In this document: piece after piece, positions 1 through 5,958 of the stretch
How positions within the stretch are numbered: position 1 is the first letter of the stretch
How the letters are laid out: each line of letters opens with the position of its first letter
Origin: a virus
Virus record (IMG/VR): IMGVR_UViG_3300046516_001633
Span: 1 to 34,793 of that record
DNA length: 34,793 bases
Reading direction: 5' to 3' (one strand)
Program-made: the position numbers and the translations under genes
Notes under the pieces: generated by a model
What the model saw: the letters and a program-made list of their open reading frames with translations, nothing else
The model's database searches: none
Told to the model about the DNA's origin: nothing

Positions 1-499
1 CGCTGGGGGTGGGTAGGGCGGCAGGAGTCGCAGGACTCATAGAAGTTACTACCTGAGCGCTCAGGTTATCGTGGCCTGCGCTCCTGCCTTCAACTGGAGT
101 GAATAGGGAGGCAGCAGGCGGGGAATTACACCCCGCTAGAGGCAATTCACCCTCGGATGCCTCACCAGTACAGGCCCCATGCTCCCGAGGAGGAGTTAGA
201 CCTACGGACCGGGTGTCATTGTCCACGCCGCTGCTGCCAAAAGGGGGAGGCAAGCGATCAGGCCCGGAAGATTCCGTGGGGCCGCTGAGCGAACCAGCAA
301 GGGAATCATCATTAATAACATTGGCCTGATCGCCTGCCAAAACATTATTCGTTGCTTCTGCAAAGAGGCAGCTCACCACTTCACCATTGCCCTTCTCAGG
401 TATTAGCAACTGTTGTCCTGTTCTCATCGCCAATCGCTCCACCATTTCCCCGTGGGTTCGGATGGTGGGAGACCTGTCAAAGAATCCGGGCTTGGTCAT
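1..499 (-). CDS. Hypothetical protein, C-terminus cut by window edge
   Basis: This is an open frame without a stop that leaves the left edge; 166 codons are visible. The ATG at 499 overlaps the TGA of the upstream gene (ATGA), the junction used throughout this operon. The first 60 or so residues look globular, with start MTKPGFFDRSPTIRTHGEMV. The rest is rich in Ser, Pro, Gly and Glu and probably disordered. No family was recognised. It is the most distal leftward gene in the window; the missing C-terminus may hold the functional domain. Confidence 0.6.
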   Translation of the reverse strand, partial: MTKPGFFDRSPTIRTHGEMVERLAMRTGQQLLIPEKGNGEVVSCLFAEATNNVLAGDQANVINDDSLAGSLSGPTESSGPDRLPPPFGSSGVDNDTRSVGLTPPREHGACTGEASEGELPLAGCNSPPAASLFTPVEGRSAGHDNLSAQVVTSMSPATPAALPTPS

Positions 500-714
500 G
501 GGGATTCGGGGGCGCTGAGCGAAGCTCTCATCTTCACCAGCAGCTTTTCGATGATTCCGATGTCTTCGGGACAACAGACCGCCAGCGAGATGTCGAGGTT
601 GGGTCCATTGATGCGGACCTTGAATGCTGGCGCCTCGGGTATGACGTAAGTGAGGACTCCCGGCCTTAGATCCTCGGCGTCGATATCCTGCAGCACTTCA
701 GGGTTTAGGATCAT
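496..714 (-). CDS. Hypothetical small protein
   Basis: A 72-residue protein starting MILNPEVLQDIDAEDL, directly downstream of the PhaR-like gene. The start is uncertain: the ATG at 714 is used here, but a GTG at 753 in the same frame would overlap the upstream stop by 11 bases and add 13 residues. Neither has a clear Shine-Dalgarno. The composition is that of a small alpha/beta domain; no family was recognised. Its TGA overlaps the ATG at 499, so it is probably translated with both neighbours. Confidence 0.6.
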   Translation of the reverse strand: MILNPEVLQDIDAEDLRPGVLTYVIPEAPAFKVRINGPNLDISLAVCCPEDIGIIEKLLVKMRASLSAPESP

Positions 715-742
715 GGTTGCTGTAATCCATCGTCCGCAGCTC

Positions 743-991
743 TCACGGCGCACAGATCAGATTGCAGATCTGCTCCTGCGTCATCCGCGGGCGCTCCAAC
801 TCGCGCTCCTTGAGAATCTCCAACAACACCTCCTCGGTGATCAGGCGCCGACTGCCGTGAGGACGGACACACACTCGCTCACCTTCCTCAATGAGTTTGC
901 GGATGTCACCGAGCGTCAGGTAGCCACGCTTGCCCGTGAGCTTCTGCGGGCCATATAGCCGACGATTCGGGTACTTGATGATTTCGATCAT
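743..991 (-). CDS. PhaR-like polyhydroxyalkanoate regulator N-terminal domain protein
   Basis: An 82-residue protein whose first half matches the N-terminal DNA-binding domain of PHB/PHA accumulation regulators (PhaR). It has I-I-K-YPNRRLY (residues 7-13), then LTLGDIRKLIEEGE, then ITEEVLLEIL. In host PhaR the domain reads K-YPNRRLY-D...YITLEDI...DITRSILLQI, and PhaR binds promoters of phasin and PHA genes and represses them. The phage version has a short insertion after the NRRLY motif and lacks the host protein's C-terminal region, so it is essentially the DNA-binding domain alone. It begins a leftward subgroup with its own candidate promoter (1024-1051). The family call is firm from the motif. 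Action on host PHA genes is inference; it could equally regulate phage promoters. Confidence 0.8.
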   Translation of the reverse strand: MIEIIKYPNRRLYGPQKLTGKRGYLTLGDIRKLIEEGERVCVRPHGSRRLITEEVLLEILKERELERPRMTQEQICNLICAP

Positions 992-1023
992 GCCACGCTC
1001 GCGTTGTAGTTATTGCTAGGCAG

Positions 1024-1051
1024 TGTATACACCGCAATGGACGGAATGCAA
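1024..1051 (-). promoter_or_regulatory. Candidate leftward promoter for the PhaR-like gene group
   Basis: On the minus strand, TTGCAT (1051-1046) is followed after 16 bases by TATACA (1029-1024). Spacing and -10 type match the repressor promoter (TTGCAA, 16 bases, TATACT at 7754-7727). The predicted start lies about 25 bases before the ATG at 991. The about 105 bases between 992 and 1097 contain no other feature I can support. Confidence 0.4.
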
Positions 1052-1097
1052 TGGCTGCGGTACGATACTTGCGTGGACAATACCATGCACAGCCTAC

Positions 1098-1352
1098 TCA
1101 CACTCCTGGTTCAGTACCCACGGGCGTTTCATCGCTCCCAGGTACCGCCGTGCCTATGGGGTCACTGGACGGCTGCGCTGGAGGCGACAGAGCGGCGAGT
1201 CTCGCTCGCGCCTTGCGGCCAACCTCTTTGCACTCCCACTCGCAAGCAGGGCACCAGCCTCTGAACGAGAGGTTGACCGCATAGTTCTAGCAGGTATCGC
1301 ACAGCCGGTAGGCGCGCGGATTGCCATGCTTCAGCAGCAGCACTTCGCTCAT
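1098..1352 (-). pseudogene. Zinc-ribbon ORF interrupted by an in-frame amber codon
   Basis: The ATG at 1352 overlaps the TGA of the upstream gene (ATGA), so this is a normal operon gene start. After 21 codons ending in C-D-T-C there is a TAG at 1289-1287. The same frame then stays open for 62 more codons to a TGA at 1100-1098, and shortly after the TAG it encodes W-CPAC-EWEC. CDTC followed by CPAC is a two-knuckle zinc-ribbon pattern, so the halves belong together and the TAG sits between the knuckles. Either the gene is newly broken or the UAG is read through or suppressed. TAG is an ordinary stop elsewhere here (genes ending at 9386, 22651 and 31697), which argues against genome-wide recoding. 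Confidence 0.6.
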
Positions 1353-1729
1353 GATGAGGAAGCTTTCTGAGTGGGCGCATGCTCGAAGCAGGATGTCAGA
1401 CCCAGCTTGCGGACAGCATCACATTTAGGGCATGCCGAGGCTTTCTGAGCGGGTCTATCACTGACCAGAGCTCGGATGTTGCCGAGGATTTCGGCGACAG
1501 CGGTGGGCATCGTAAATTTCAGCGCGGCATCGCAGCCTGTGCGTATCTGCTCTCGTATATCGCTCGTCTCGGGAGCGAGTCGCGCGTAGCCTTTTCCAGA
1601 GACCCATCCAGCATGGAAACAATCTTTGTGTGTTGGCGCAGGTTCGCTGTTGGCGAAAGAATGCCAAGCTTCTTCGCGGGCGGCTGAGTCAGCGGGCCGA
1701 TCCTTTGAGGTGCGAATAACATCAGCCAC
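1349..1729 (-). CDS. Hypothetical protein with a CxxC pair
   Basis: A 126-residue protein starting MADVIRTSKDRPADSA. The middle has W-HSFANSEP and AGWVSGKGYARLAP, followed by a helical stretch and, near the C-terminus, ACPKCDAVRK with a further Cys about 10 residues on. This could be a partial zinc knuckle. It overlaps its upstream neighbour by 8 bases and hands over to the interrupted zinc-ribbon ORF through ATGA. No family was recognised. Confidence 0.65.
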   Translation of the reverse strand: MADVIRTSKDRPADSAAREEAWHSFANSEPAPTHKDCFHAGWVSGKGYARLAPETSDIREQIRTGCDAALKFTMPTAVAEILGNIRALVSDRPAQKASACPKCDAVRKLGLTSCFEHAPTQKASSS

Positions 1730-1955
1730 GGTCGAACCTCACTTTCGCATGCGGCGTAAAATTGATCTGACAATGGTTGATGATCTTGCGACAGTCGGCG
1801 CACGTGACAGAACAATGGAGAGAAGCGAACGCTGGCGGTTTGAAATAATCGTCGTGCGTACCTTCTACCGCGACGCCGCAGAGCGTGCGACCTTGCCCGT
1901 CAGCACCGCGCGCATGTTTGACGGTCTTCGCATCCGATGAGAGTGGCTCGCTCAT
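1722..1955 (-). CDS. Small Cys/His-rich phage protein
   Basis: A 77-residue protein with TLCGVAVEG, then CSVTCADCRKIINHC near residues 48-62. The arrangement CxxxCxxC followed by a final Cys resembles small zinc-binding phage proteins of unknown role. The ATG at 1955 overlaps the TGA of the 38-residue ORF upstream (ATGA). No catalytic signature was seen. Confidence 0.7.
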   Translation of the reverse strand: MSEPLSSDAKTVKHARGADGQGRTLCGVAVEGTHDDYFKPPAFASLHCSVTCADCRKIINHCQINFTPHAKVRFDRG

Positions 1956-2068
1956 GGGGAGGGGGCTTTCAGGGCGATTACTTCGGCTTCGACGAGTGTC
2001 GCAGCGCCTACAACTTGCCTGAGAGCCGTAAGCAGCCGTTCGATCTCGTCATCTTTCAGTTTGCCCAT
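1952..2068 (-). CDS. 38-residue hypothetical microprotein
   Basis: A short frame (MGKLKDDEIERLLTALRQVV...) predicted to form one amphipathic helix. Its TGA overlaps the ATG at 1955 and it fills the gap between two well-supported genes in the same direction. The Shine-Dalgarno is weak. Support comes from coupling and amino-acid composition rather than homology. Confidence 0.5.
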   Translation of the reverse strand: MGKLKDDEIERLLTALRQVVGAATLVEAEVIALKAPSP

Positions 2069-2074
2069 ATATTG

Positions 2075-2359
2075 TCATTCAAGTAAGGCTATCTGCATAC
2101 GACCTTCCATGCGTCGCATGGCCATGTAGATCGCACGTACATCGTCAGCAGTTGATTCGCGCACGTGTCGTTGCCATGCCCAAACACCTTGCCTGATCAT
2201 GTCCGGCGTTGGTTCAGCGTTCGTCTCGGACGGGGTCGCTTTGAGCGCGGCGATAGCTTCACACACCGTGACCGCCATCACGATCTCTTCCGCAGTGGCG
2301 CCAACTCGGTCCAGATATCCTGCAATGAACCGCAACCGATCCGCCAGCGGCTCGCTCAT
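2075..2359 (-). CDS. Hypothetical helical protein
   Basis: A 94-residue protein starting MSEPLADRLRFIAGYLDRVG, mostly helical, ending RMEGRMQIALLE. A central PTPDMIRQGVWAWQRHV segment resembles short segments common in phage early proteins. Its ATG at 2359 overlaps the upstream TGA by the ATGA junction. Function is unknown. Confidence 0.7.
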   Translation of the reverse strand: MSEPLADRLRFIAGYLDRVGATAEEIVMAVTVCEAIAALKATPSETNAEPTPDMIRQGVWAWQRHVRESTADDVRAIYMAMRRMEGRMQIALLE

Positions 2360-2544
2360 GGCTTCAACCGCTTCACCAGGCGCCGCACCCCGTCTGGATC
2401 CGAAGCCGTGCGTCCGAGTACCCGATAGCCTCCGGTGTCCAATGCCATCACGAAAACCTTCAGTTCACGGCTCAGCTCAAGAGCAATGCCGTCACCGATG
2501 TTGCGGCTGCTTACCCGCGCACCATTCACGAATCGTTCGCTCAT
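2356..2544 (-). CDS. Hypothetical 62-residue protein
   Basis: Starts MSERFVNGARVSSRNIGDGI and ends LVKRLKP. The frame is open further upstream, but the ATG at 2544 overlaps the TGA of the preceding gene (ATGA), which fixes the start. Alternating hydrophobic residues suggest a small beta-rich fold (LKVFVMALDTGGYRVLGRT). No family was recognised. Confidence 0.65.
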   Translation of the reverse strand: MSERFVNGARVSSRNIGDGIALELSRELKVFVMALDTGGYRVLGRTASDPDGVRRLVKRLKP

Positions 2545-2783
2545 GTCTGTGCCTCTACCCCGATAACGGGGATCACAGGTACGAATCGACCGCCCCGCTT
2601 CCAAAATCCCTTGGAGTCCTTCGCCCAGCCCTTGCCTACCATCCATATGCTGTCGTGGCAGCGGCGATCGGTCATGGGGCCGTACCTGTGGGCGGTAAAG
2701 GTCGAAGTCCGCCGAAACACCTCTCCACATGACCTGCATTGGCAGTTATCACCTTTGAGGGGAACGCTCGGATACGGAATCAC
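2541..2783 (-). CDS. Zinc-finger-like phage protein
   Basis: An 80-residue protein with C-Q-C-RSCGEVFRRTSTFTAHR at about residues 14-33, then RRC and MVGKGWAKDSKGFWKRG. CxxC followed by a spaced His and a late Cys, then a G-W/F motif, recurs in small phage proteins resembling C2H2 fingers. It probably binds zinc; its target is unknown. The start ATG at 2783 overlaps the upstream TGA. Confidence 0.75.
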   Translation of the reverse strand: MIPYPSVPLKGDNCQCRSCGEVFRRTSTFTAHRYGPMTDRRCHDSIWMVGKGWAKDSKGFWKRGGRFVPVIPVIGVEAQT

Positions 2784-2992
2784 GTCTGTGCCTCACCAGG
2801 AGACTCTAGGGGCATACATAGGCTCATGGGGGCATCCCAAGCCACCTTGCTCCTGATCGCCCAACCCAGAGCCTCTGCGGCCCATTCACGCTGCTGCTGG
2901 GCGCACTGCTCGTAGGTTACGGGAGGGAAGGGCGTGCATTGCTCACCGCTCCTGTGATCCAGCACCACGCATAGGAACCACAGAACGGTCAT
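2780..2992 (-). CDS. Small protein with N-terminal hydrophobic segment
   Basis: A 70-residue protein starting MTVLWFLCVVLDHRSGEQC. The first dozen residues are hydrophobic and could be a membrane anchor or poor signal peptide; the rest is soluble with several Cys. The start at 2992 is preferred over the longer frame because GGGAAGG lies just upstream and the ATG overlaps the TGA of the 40-residue ORF before it. Confidence 0.6.
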   Translation of the reverse strand: MTVLWFLCVVLDHRSGEQCTPFPPVTYEQCAQQQREWAAEALGWAIRSKVAWDAPMSLCMPLESPGEAQT

Positions 2993-3111
2993 CGCGGCCC
3001 TTCCCGCCAGCACCTGCGAGCCCAGCGATTACAAATCCTGCAGACGCAGATCTCTGTCGATCGTTTCGCTCGGTGGCGCCAAACGACATAAGCGAAGCCT
3101 TCACCGGTCAT
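2989..3111 (-). CDS. 40-residue Cys-rich microprotein
   Basis: A short frame that exactly bridges two neighbours. Its ATG at 3111 overlaps the TGA of the gene upstream, and its TGA overlaps the ATG at 2992, so there is an ATGA junction at both ends. It encodes MTGEGFAYVVWRHRAKRSTE followed by ICVCRICNRW and a basic tail. The CxCxxC cluster and many Arg residues suggest zinc and possibly nucleic-acid binding. No homology is claimed. Confidence 0.55.
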   Translation of the reverse strand: MTGEGFAYVVWRHRAKRSTEICVCRICNRWARRCWREGPR

Positions 3112-3272
3112 TTGGCCTCTCCCGCAGGCAAAACCTCGTTCAGCCAGTCGCGCAGAGCTAACGCTTCCTTCGAGTCGTACACCACGGTGTCCCAGCGGTC
3201 TTGCACGATCAGCATTCCGTTGCCCCGCAACTCGGCCGACAGCTCACCAAATTTGAAGGTCTTCTCGCTCAT
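3108..3272 (-). CDS. Hypothetical 54-residue protein
   Basis: Starts MSEKTFKFGELSAELRGNGM. A beta-hairpin-like first half is followed by a helix (SKEALALRDWLNEVL). The start at 3272 is fixed by the ATGA overlap with the membrane protein gene upstream, although the frame is open longer. Function is unknown. Confidence 0.65.
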   Translation of the reverse strand: MSEKTFKFGELSAELRGNGMLIVQDRWDTVVYDSKEALALRDWLNEVLPAGEAK

Positions 3273-3460
3273 CGCTGACCATGCCAGCCCCAACCTTGGG
3301 CAATATTGTTGCGAATCATCCAGATTCCGATGATCACCGCGGCACCAAAGATCACATACGACCACCAGTGCCAACCGTTGATGCAGGCGATGACGAGGAA
3401 TAGACACCCCATCGAAATGTTCACCAGCGGTGGCAGCAGCAAGCCCCAGTAAATTCTCAT
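3269..3460 (-). CDS. Small integral membrane protein, two TM segments
   Basis: A 63-residue protein with two hydrophobic stretches, about residues 5-28 (GLLLPPLVNISMGCLFLVIA) and 33-49 (WSYVIFGAAVIIGIWMI), and a short charged tail. It is predicted to span the inner membrane twice. A role such as superinfection exclusion is possible but unsupported. It is coupled on both sides by ATGA. Confidence 0.7.
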   Translation of the reverse strand: MRIYWGLLLPPLVNISMGCLFLVIACINGWHWWSYVIFGAAVIIGIWMIRNNIAQGWGWHGQR

Positions 3461-3603
3461 TTGGCCTTCCTCAGCTTCGCCCGCAGCGCCTTGAGCTCGG
3501 CACGTTGTTGGGTCACCCGGCCTGTCTTATAGACCGAATTGGCCTTGCGACACAGCGCGCACCTGCAGCCCCGTGTGTAGCTCGAATAGCGCCCGTGGAT
3601 CAC
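3457..3603 (-). CDS. 48-residue HGxxxxYxxGCRCxxC zinc microprotein
   Basis: A short gene with a GTG start at 3603 overlapping the TGA of the upstream gene (GTGA) and a TGA overlapping the ATG at 3460. It encodes MIHGRYSSYTRGCRCALCRK and then a basic helix ending LRAKLRKAK. The HG...Y..GCRC..CR pattern is widespread in tiny phage proteins of unknown role, probably binding one zinc ion. Motif plus coupling at both ends make it a confident gene despite its size. Confidence 0.75.
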   Translation of the reverse strand: MIHGRYSSYTRGCRCALCRKANSVYKTGRVTQQRAELKALRAKLRKAK

Positions 3604-4262
3604 GCAGACACCGGCGCTTGGCTCATCAGTTCGAGCAGTTTCTCGGCCATGCGCTTGTAAGCCGCTCGCCGTGCGGCGTCGGCGGCGGCGTCGGCGGCGG
3701 CGGCGGCGGCGGCGTCGGCGGCGTAGGCGGAGTCGGCGTCGGCGGCGTAGGCGGCGGCGTAGGCGGCGTCGGCGGCGTAGGCGTCGGCGGCGGCGTAGGC
3801 GGATCGTGCCTTACTCCGCGCTTTCAGTGCCGCCTCTCGGTCGACCGGTTCTGCCTTGATCAGCGGCACGAGCACATCAGCACAAGCCTTGATCTGTTTC
3901 GCGACGCGGGGATTATCTCGGCCAACCAATTCCTCGGTCAGCAGCCAATGAAGGAAAATCCAGGGTACCCGTGATAAGTCCGCTCCCACCGGGATAACCT
4001 CCAGAAACCGCGCCGGGAAGCGCTTGCTATCCCCATTCGCCTGCCCCTCGAACAGCGTGTCTTCGAGGCGGGCCAGCATGCGTGGAATACCCATCTCGGT
4101 CTCGAATGCCGCATGCTCGGAACTGTGCACGGAACAGCCCACGGCGCAACCCTTGCCATGTTCCCAGTACTTGCCGTGAACGATCTCGTCAGCCGCTTCG
4201 TGGGCTTTTACCCTGGTGAGGTACTTGGCTTTGATCTTCGGGTCTGAGTGAAAGGCGAGCAT
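3600..4262 (-). CDS. Conserved phage protein with Ala/Tyr/Asp repeat domain
   Basis: A 220-residue protein. Residues 1-140 are a conserved globular region (MLAFHSDPKIKAKYLTRVKA at the start, then WEHGKGCAVGC, PRMLARLEDTLFEG and RFLEVIPVGADL) seen in many prophage proteins of unknown function. Residues 151-202 are an Ala-rich array built on AYAADA/AYAAAD units, likely one long helix with periodic Tyr and Asp. The C-terminus is a short charged helix. GGAG lies 8 bases before the ATG. The array is encoded by GCC/GTC/GTA-type repeats prone to slippage, so its length probably varies between relatives. No enzymatic motif was seen. Confidence 0.8.
   Translation of the reverse strand: MLAFHSDPKIKAKYLTRVKAHEAADEIVHGKYWEHGKGCAVGCSVHSSEHAAFETEMGIPRMLARLEDTLFEGQANGDSKRFPARFLEVIPVGADLSRVPWIFLHWLLTEELVGRDNPRVAKQIKACADVLVPLIKAEPVDREAALKARSKARSAYAAADAYAADAAYAAAYAADADSAYAADAAAAAAADAAADAARRAAYKRMAEKLLELMSQAPVSA
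3669..3800. repeat. GGC/GTC/GTA trinucleotide-rich coding repeat
   Basis: About 130 bases of in-frame hexamer-like units (ggcggc, ggcgtc, ggcgta on the plus strand) encode the AYAADA array. Copies are imperfect but highly similar, consistent with repeated slippage or unequal exchange. All units keep the reading frame. Confidence 0.85.
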
Positions 4263-4345
4263 CAGTGTCTCCGTGGTGAGGTCGTAGCCTCTCAGGTATC
4301 AGCCGTCATGTCAACTGCCCTCATGCGCGCGGCACGGCCCCAGCA

Positions 4346-5026
4346 TCACGAGCGTGTCAGGTGAGCCGCAAGCTGATTAGTGAACAGGTTGGCTTTGCCA
4401 ATTTCGGCAAACATCAACTCCAATTCTTTTTTGACTTCCTCGACCGGCTCCTTGCAGAGCATCGACAGAGTGGAAGGCGCATCGCGGTACTGCGGGAATT
4501 TAACAATGTACTCGCGGATGACCTTCTTCCGGTTCTCGGTCGCCTCTTCCTCTGGAGAGGGACGCCGCACCTTTTTGGTGCTAGGCGTCTCCTCTCCATC
4601 TTTTGCCTCCGTAAGGAGGCAAGATGGAGATGGAGATGGATGCGCACGCTCACCGTCACGCACTGCGGGTCGGACTGCGTCACGCACTCCGTCACGCTGA
4701 GCGTTCACAGTCCGTGCGCCTTGAGCTCGTTTCTCGTAAAGGTCGTGAGACTTGGACCGATGCTCCTCCAGCTTGGAATTCTGCCGACTGGTCTCGACCA
4801 AGGGAAATTTAGACTCAATCTCGGGCCACGCGATGCTCCATTCTTCGTCACTGGCGCCGGCAATTGCCTGTAGTCGTTTGGGATCTGCAGGCAAACGACC
4901 GAGGTCCCATTGCGCATCGAGTAGTTCTCGGTAGACCGCACGGGCGATGAGCGGCCAGCCGCGGGTGGATGATGCAAAGTCACGTGGATACCACGGCATC
5001 ATCATGAGAGATTTCTTCTGTGACAA
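4346..5026 (-). CDS. DUF1376 (YdaU-type) replication-associated protein
   Basis: A 226-residue protein. Residues 8-75 carry the DUF1376 pattern: MPWYPRDFASSTRGWP, then ARAVYRELLDAQWDLGRLP and a WP-E-I-ESKFPL segment. The middle is a low-complexity RDGVRDAVRP stretch, and the C-terminal helices (about 160-226) end in LTRS. DUF1376 proteins are usually encoded next to phage replication initiators or helicase loaders; a role in replication initiation is inference. The start is TTG at 5026 with AGGGG upstream; an ATG at 5005 is an alternative. The 83 bases downstream, before the next gene, hold only frames of 10-12 codons. Confidence 0.75.
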   Translation of the reverse strand: MSQKKSLMMMPWYPRDFASSTRGWPLIARAVYRELLDAQWDLGRLPADPKRLQAIAGASDEEWSIAWPEIESKFPLVETSRQNSKLEEHRSKSHDLYEKRAQGARTVNAQRDGVRDAVRPAVRDGERAHPSPSPSCLLTEAKDGEETPSTKKVRRPSPEEEATENRKKVIREYIVKFPQYRDAPSTLSMLCKEPVEEVKKELELMFAEIGKANLFTNQLAAHLTRS

Positions 5027-5033
5027 TTCATAC

Positions 5034-5083
5034 CCCTAACACTCCCCCTAACGTGAAGAAACGGCGGCCCCCGGTTAGGGATC
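5034..5083. repeat. CCCCTAAC direct and inverted repeats upstream of the DUF1376 gene
   Basis: The leader of the DUF1376 gene has two CCCCTAAC direct copies a few bases apart and, further along, an inverted GGTTAGGG. They lie between a candidate -10 box and the start codon. They could be a regulator site or iterons, or shape the mRNA leader; the sequence does not decide. Confidence 0.4.
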
Positions 5084-5125
5084 GGGCTACCCGCGAGGAT
5101 CAGTCGCAGTTGGCCGCCAACATCA

Positions 5126-5131
5126 ATTATA
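5126..5131 (-). promoter_or_regulatory. Candidate -10 box (TATAAT) before the DUF1376 gene
   Basis: A perfect TATAAT on the minus strand lies about 100 bases before the DUF1376 start. No good -35 box is seen 16-18 bases upstream (CAACTT at best), so it would need an activator. It sits in the one clear intergenic gap of this operon half. Confidence 0.25.
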
Positions 5132-5135
5132 CTGC

Positions 5136-5456
5136 TCAAAGTTTCCAAAAGTTGCGATAATCACGCTCGTCCGCCTTCTCTGTATGGATGGAGTGAAACG
5201 GGCAATCGCGCTGGATGCCGAACACATCGCAACCATGTTCGCAGCCCACTTCGAGATTCACCAACACCTCGGCGGCAACTATCTGAGGCGCACGAATATC
5301 TTCTTCCTGCGCGTGCTTCCAAATCGCCCACTCATTCACCGTCTGCTGAGGCCATTTGATCATTGGGCCTTCGGGCCATTGACGAGGCTTTTTCAAGGGG
5401 CGCGTAACCTCGAACGGCTCAGGCCGGCTCACCGCAAAGCCTGAATTTCTGGCCAT
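5136..5456 (-). CDS. Hypothetical protein
   Basis: A 106-residue protein starting MARNSGFAVSRPEPFEV. It contains EGPMIKWPQQTVNEWAIW and later CEHGCDVFGIQRDCPFH, a Cys/His cluster that could bind a metal. It overlaps the upstream gene by 28 bases in another frame. No family was recognised. Confidence 0.65.
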   Translation of the reverse strand: MARNSGFAVSRPEPFEVTRPLKKPRQWPEGPMIKWPQQTVNEWAIWKHAQEEDIRAPQIVAAEVLVNLEVGCEHGCDVFGIQRDCPFHSIHTEKADERDYRNFWKL

Positions 5457-5725
5457 TCGGCTCGTGCTTGTTCAAAGACTGAGTCCAAGGTCGGACCGTA
5501 CCAGCTATAAGAGCCGATTGGCGTATCGGGGTAGATATGAAGCTGCCAAATTGAATTAGCGTTTTTCATCCCCTCAACTAAAGGCGCTGGAGTGCCTTTA
5601 AAATGGTCAGGCGAATACTGCTCGATCCACGCTTTGGCCGTGACATAGTTACAGGCATGATCGTTGTGTGTCAGATGTAAACTGTTGACCTTCAGTGCTG
5701 CCATCCATTCGTAATGCTCACTCAC
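5429..5725 (-). CDS. Hypothetical protein
   Basis: A 98-residue protein with a GTG start at 5725 overlapping the TGA upstream (GTGA). It begins MSEHYEWMAALKVNSLHLTH, has a central HACNYVTAKAWIEQYSPDHF, and ends EQARAEWPEIQALR. It appears to be a compact alpha/beta protein of unknown role. Confidence 0.7.
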   Translation of the reverse strand: MSEHYEWMAALKVNSLHLTHNDHACNYVTAKAWIEQYSPDHFKGTPAPLVEGMKNANSIWQLHIYPDTPIGSYSWYGPTLDSVFEQARAEWPEIQALR

Positions 5726-5958
5726 TTGCTCACCTCCGCTACACCTGGAGCCGTGCGCGCGGCATCATCCGCATGCATCAACATCCGTAGTCCAAATCGA
5801 GCATTGCGCAGATAATTGAGCGTGTGCCCCAGGTTGGCTCGGATAATTTTGTCCCGCTTATTGCTGTCATACAATCGTTCTATGCGCGAAATCACCCGAT
5901 ATAACTCGCAATCGGCCATATCAGCTTCACGCTCGATTTCAGTTCTTCGATGGGTCAC
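5722..5958 (-). CDS. Hypothetical helical protein
   Basis: A 78-residue, largely helical, Arg-rich protein (YRVISRIERLYDSNKRDKI...). The GTG at 5958 overlaps the TGA of the upstream gene and has GAGGTGA just before it; an ATG at 5919 is an alternative. Both this gene and its upstream neighbour end in E-V-S-K, because GAGGTGAGCAAGTGA serves as last codons, Shine-Dalgarno and next start at once. Confidence 0.65.
   Translation of the reverse strand: MTHRRTEIEREADMADCELYRVISRIERLYDSNKRDKIIRANLGHTLNYLRNARFGLRMLMHADDAARTAPGVAEVSK

Noticed and set aside
352-669. Plus-strand frames at 99-329, 352-669 and 413-649
   Set aside because: They lie antisense to the coupled leftward genes, lack ribosome sites and have shadow-type composition.
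1013-1380. Overlapping frames on both strands at 1013-1380
   Set aside because: The minus frame at 1098-1352 alone has a coupled start and CxxC motifs; the others are its shadows. The plus frames also cross the candidate promoter.
3671-3859. Poly-Arg (62 residues) and poly-Gly/Val plus-strand frames over the repeat
   Set aside because: They are by-products of the trinucleotide repeat read on the other strand, with no start signals.
4263-4345. Chain of 10-12-codon frames with coupled starts between 4345 and 4263
   Set aside because: Too short to distinguish from chance; no composition signal.
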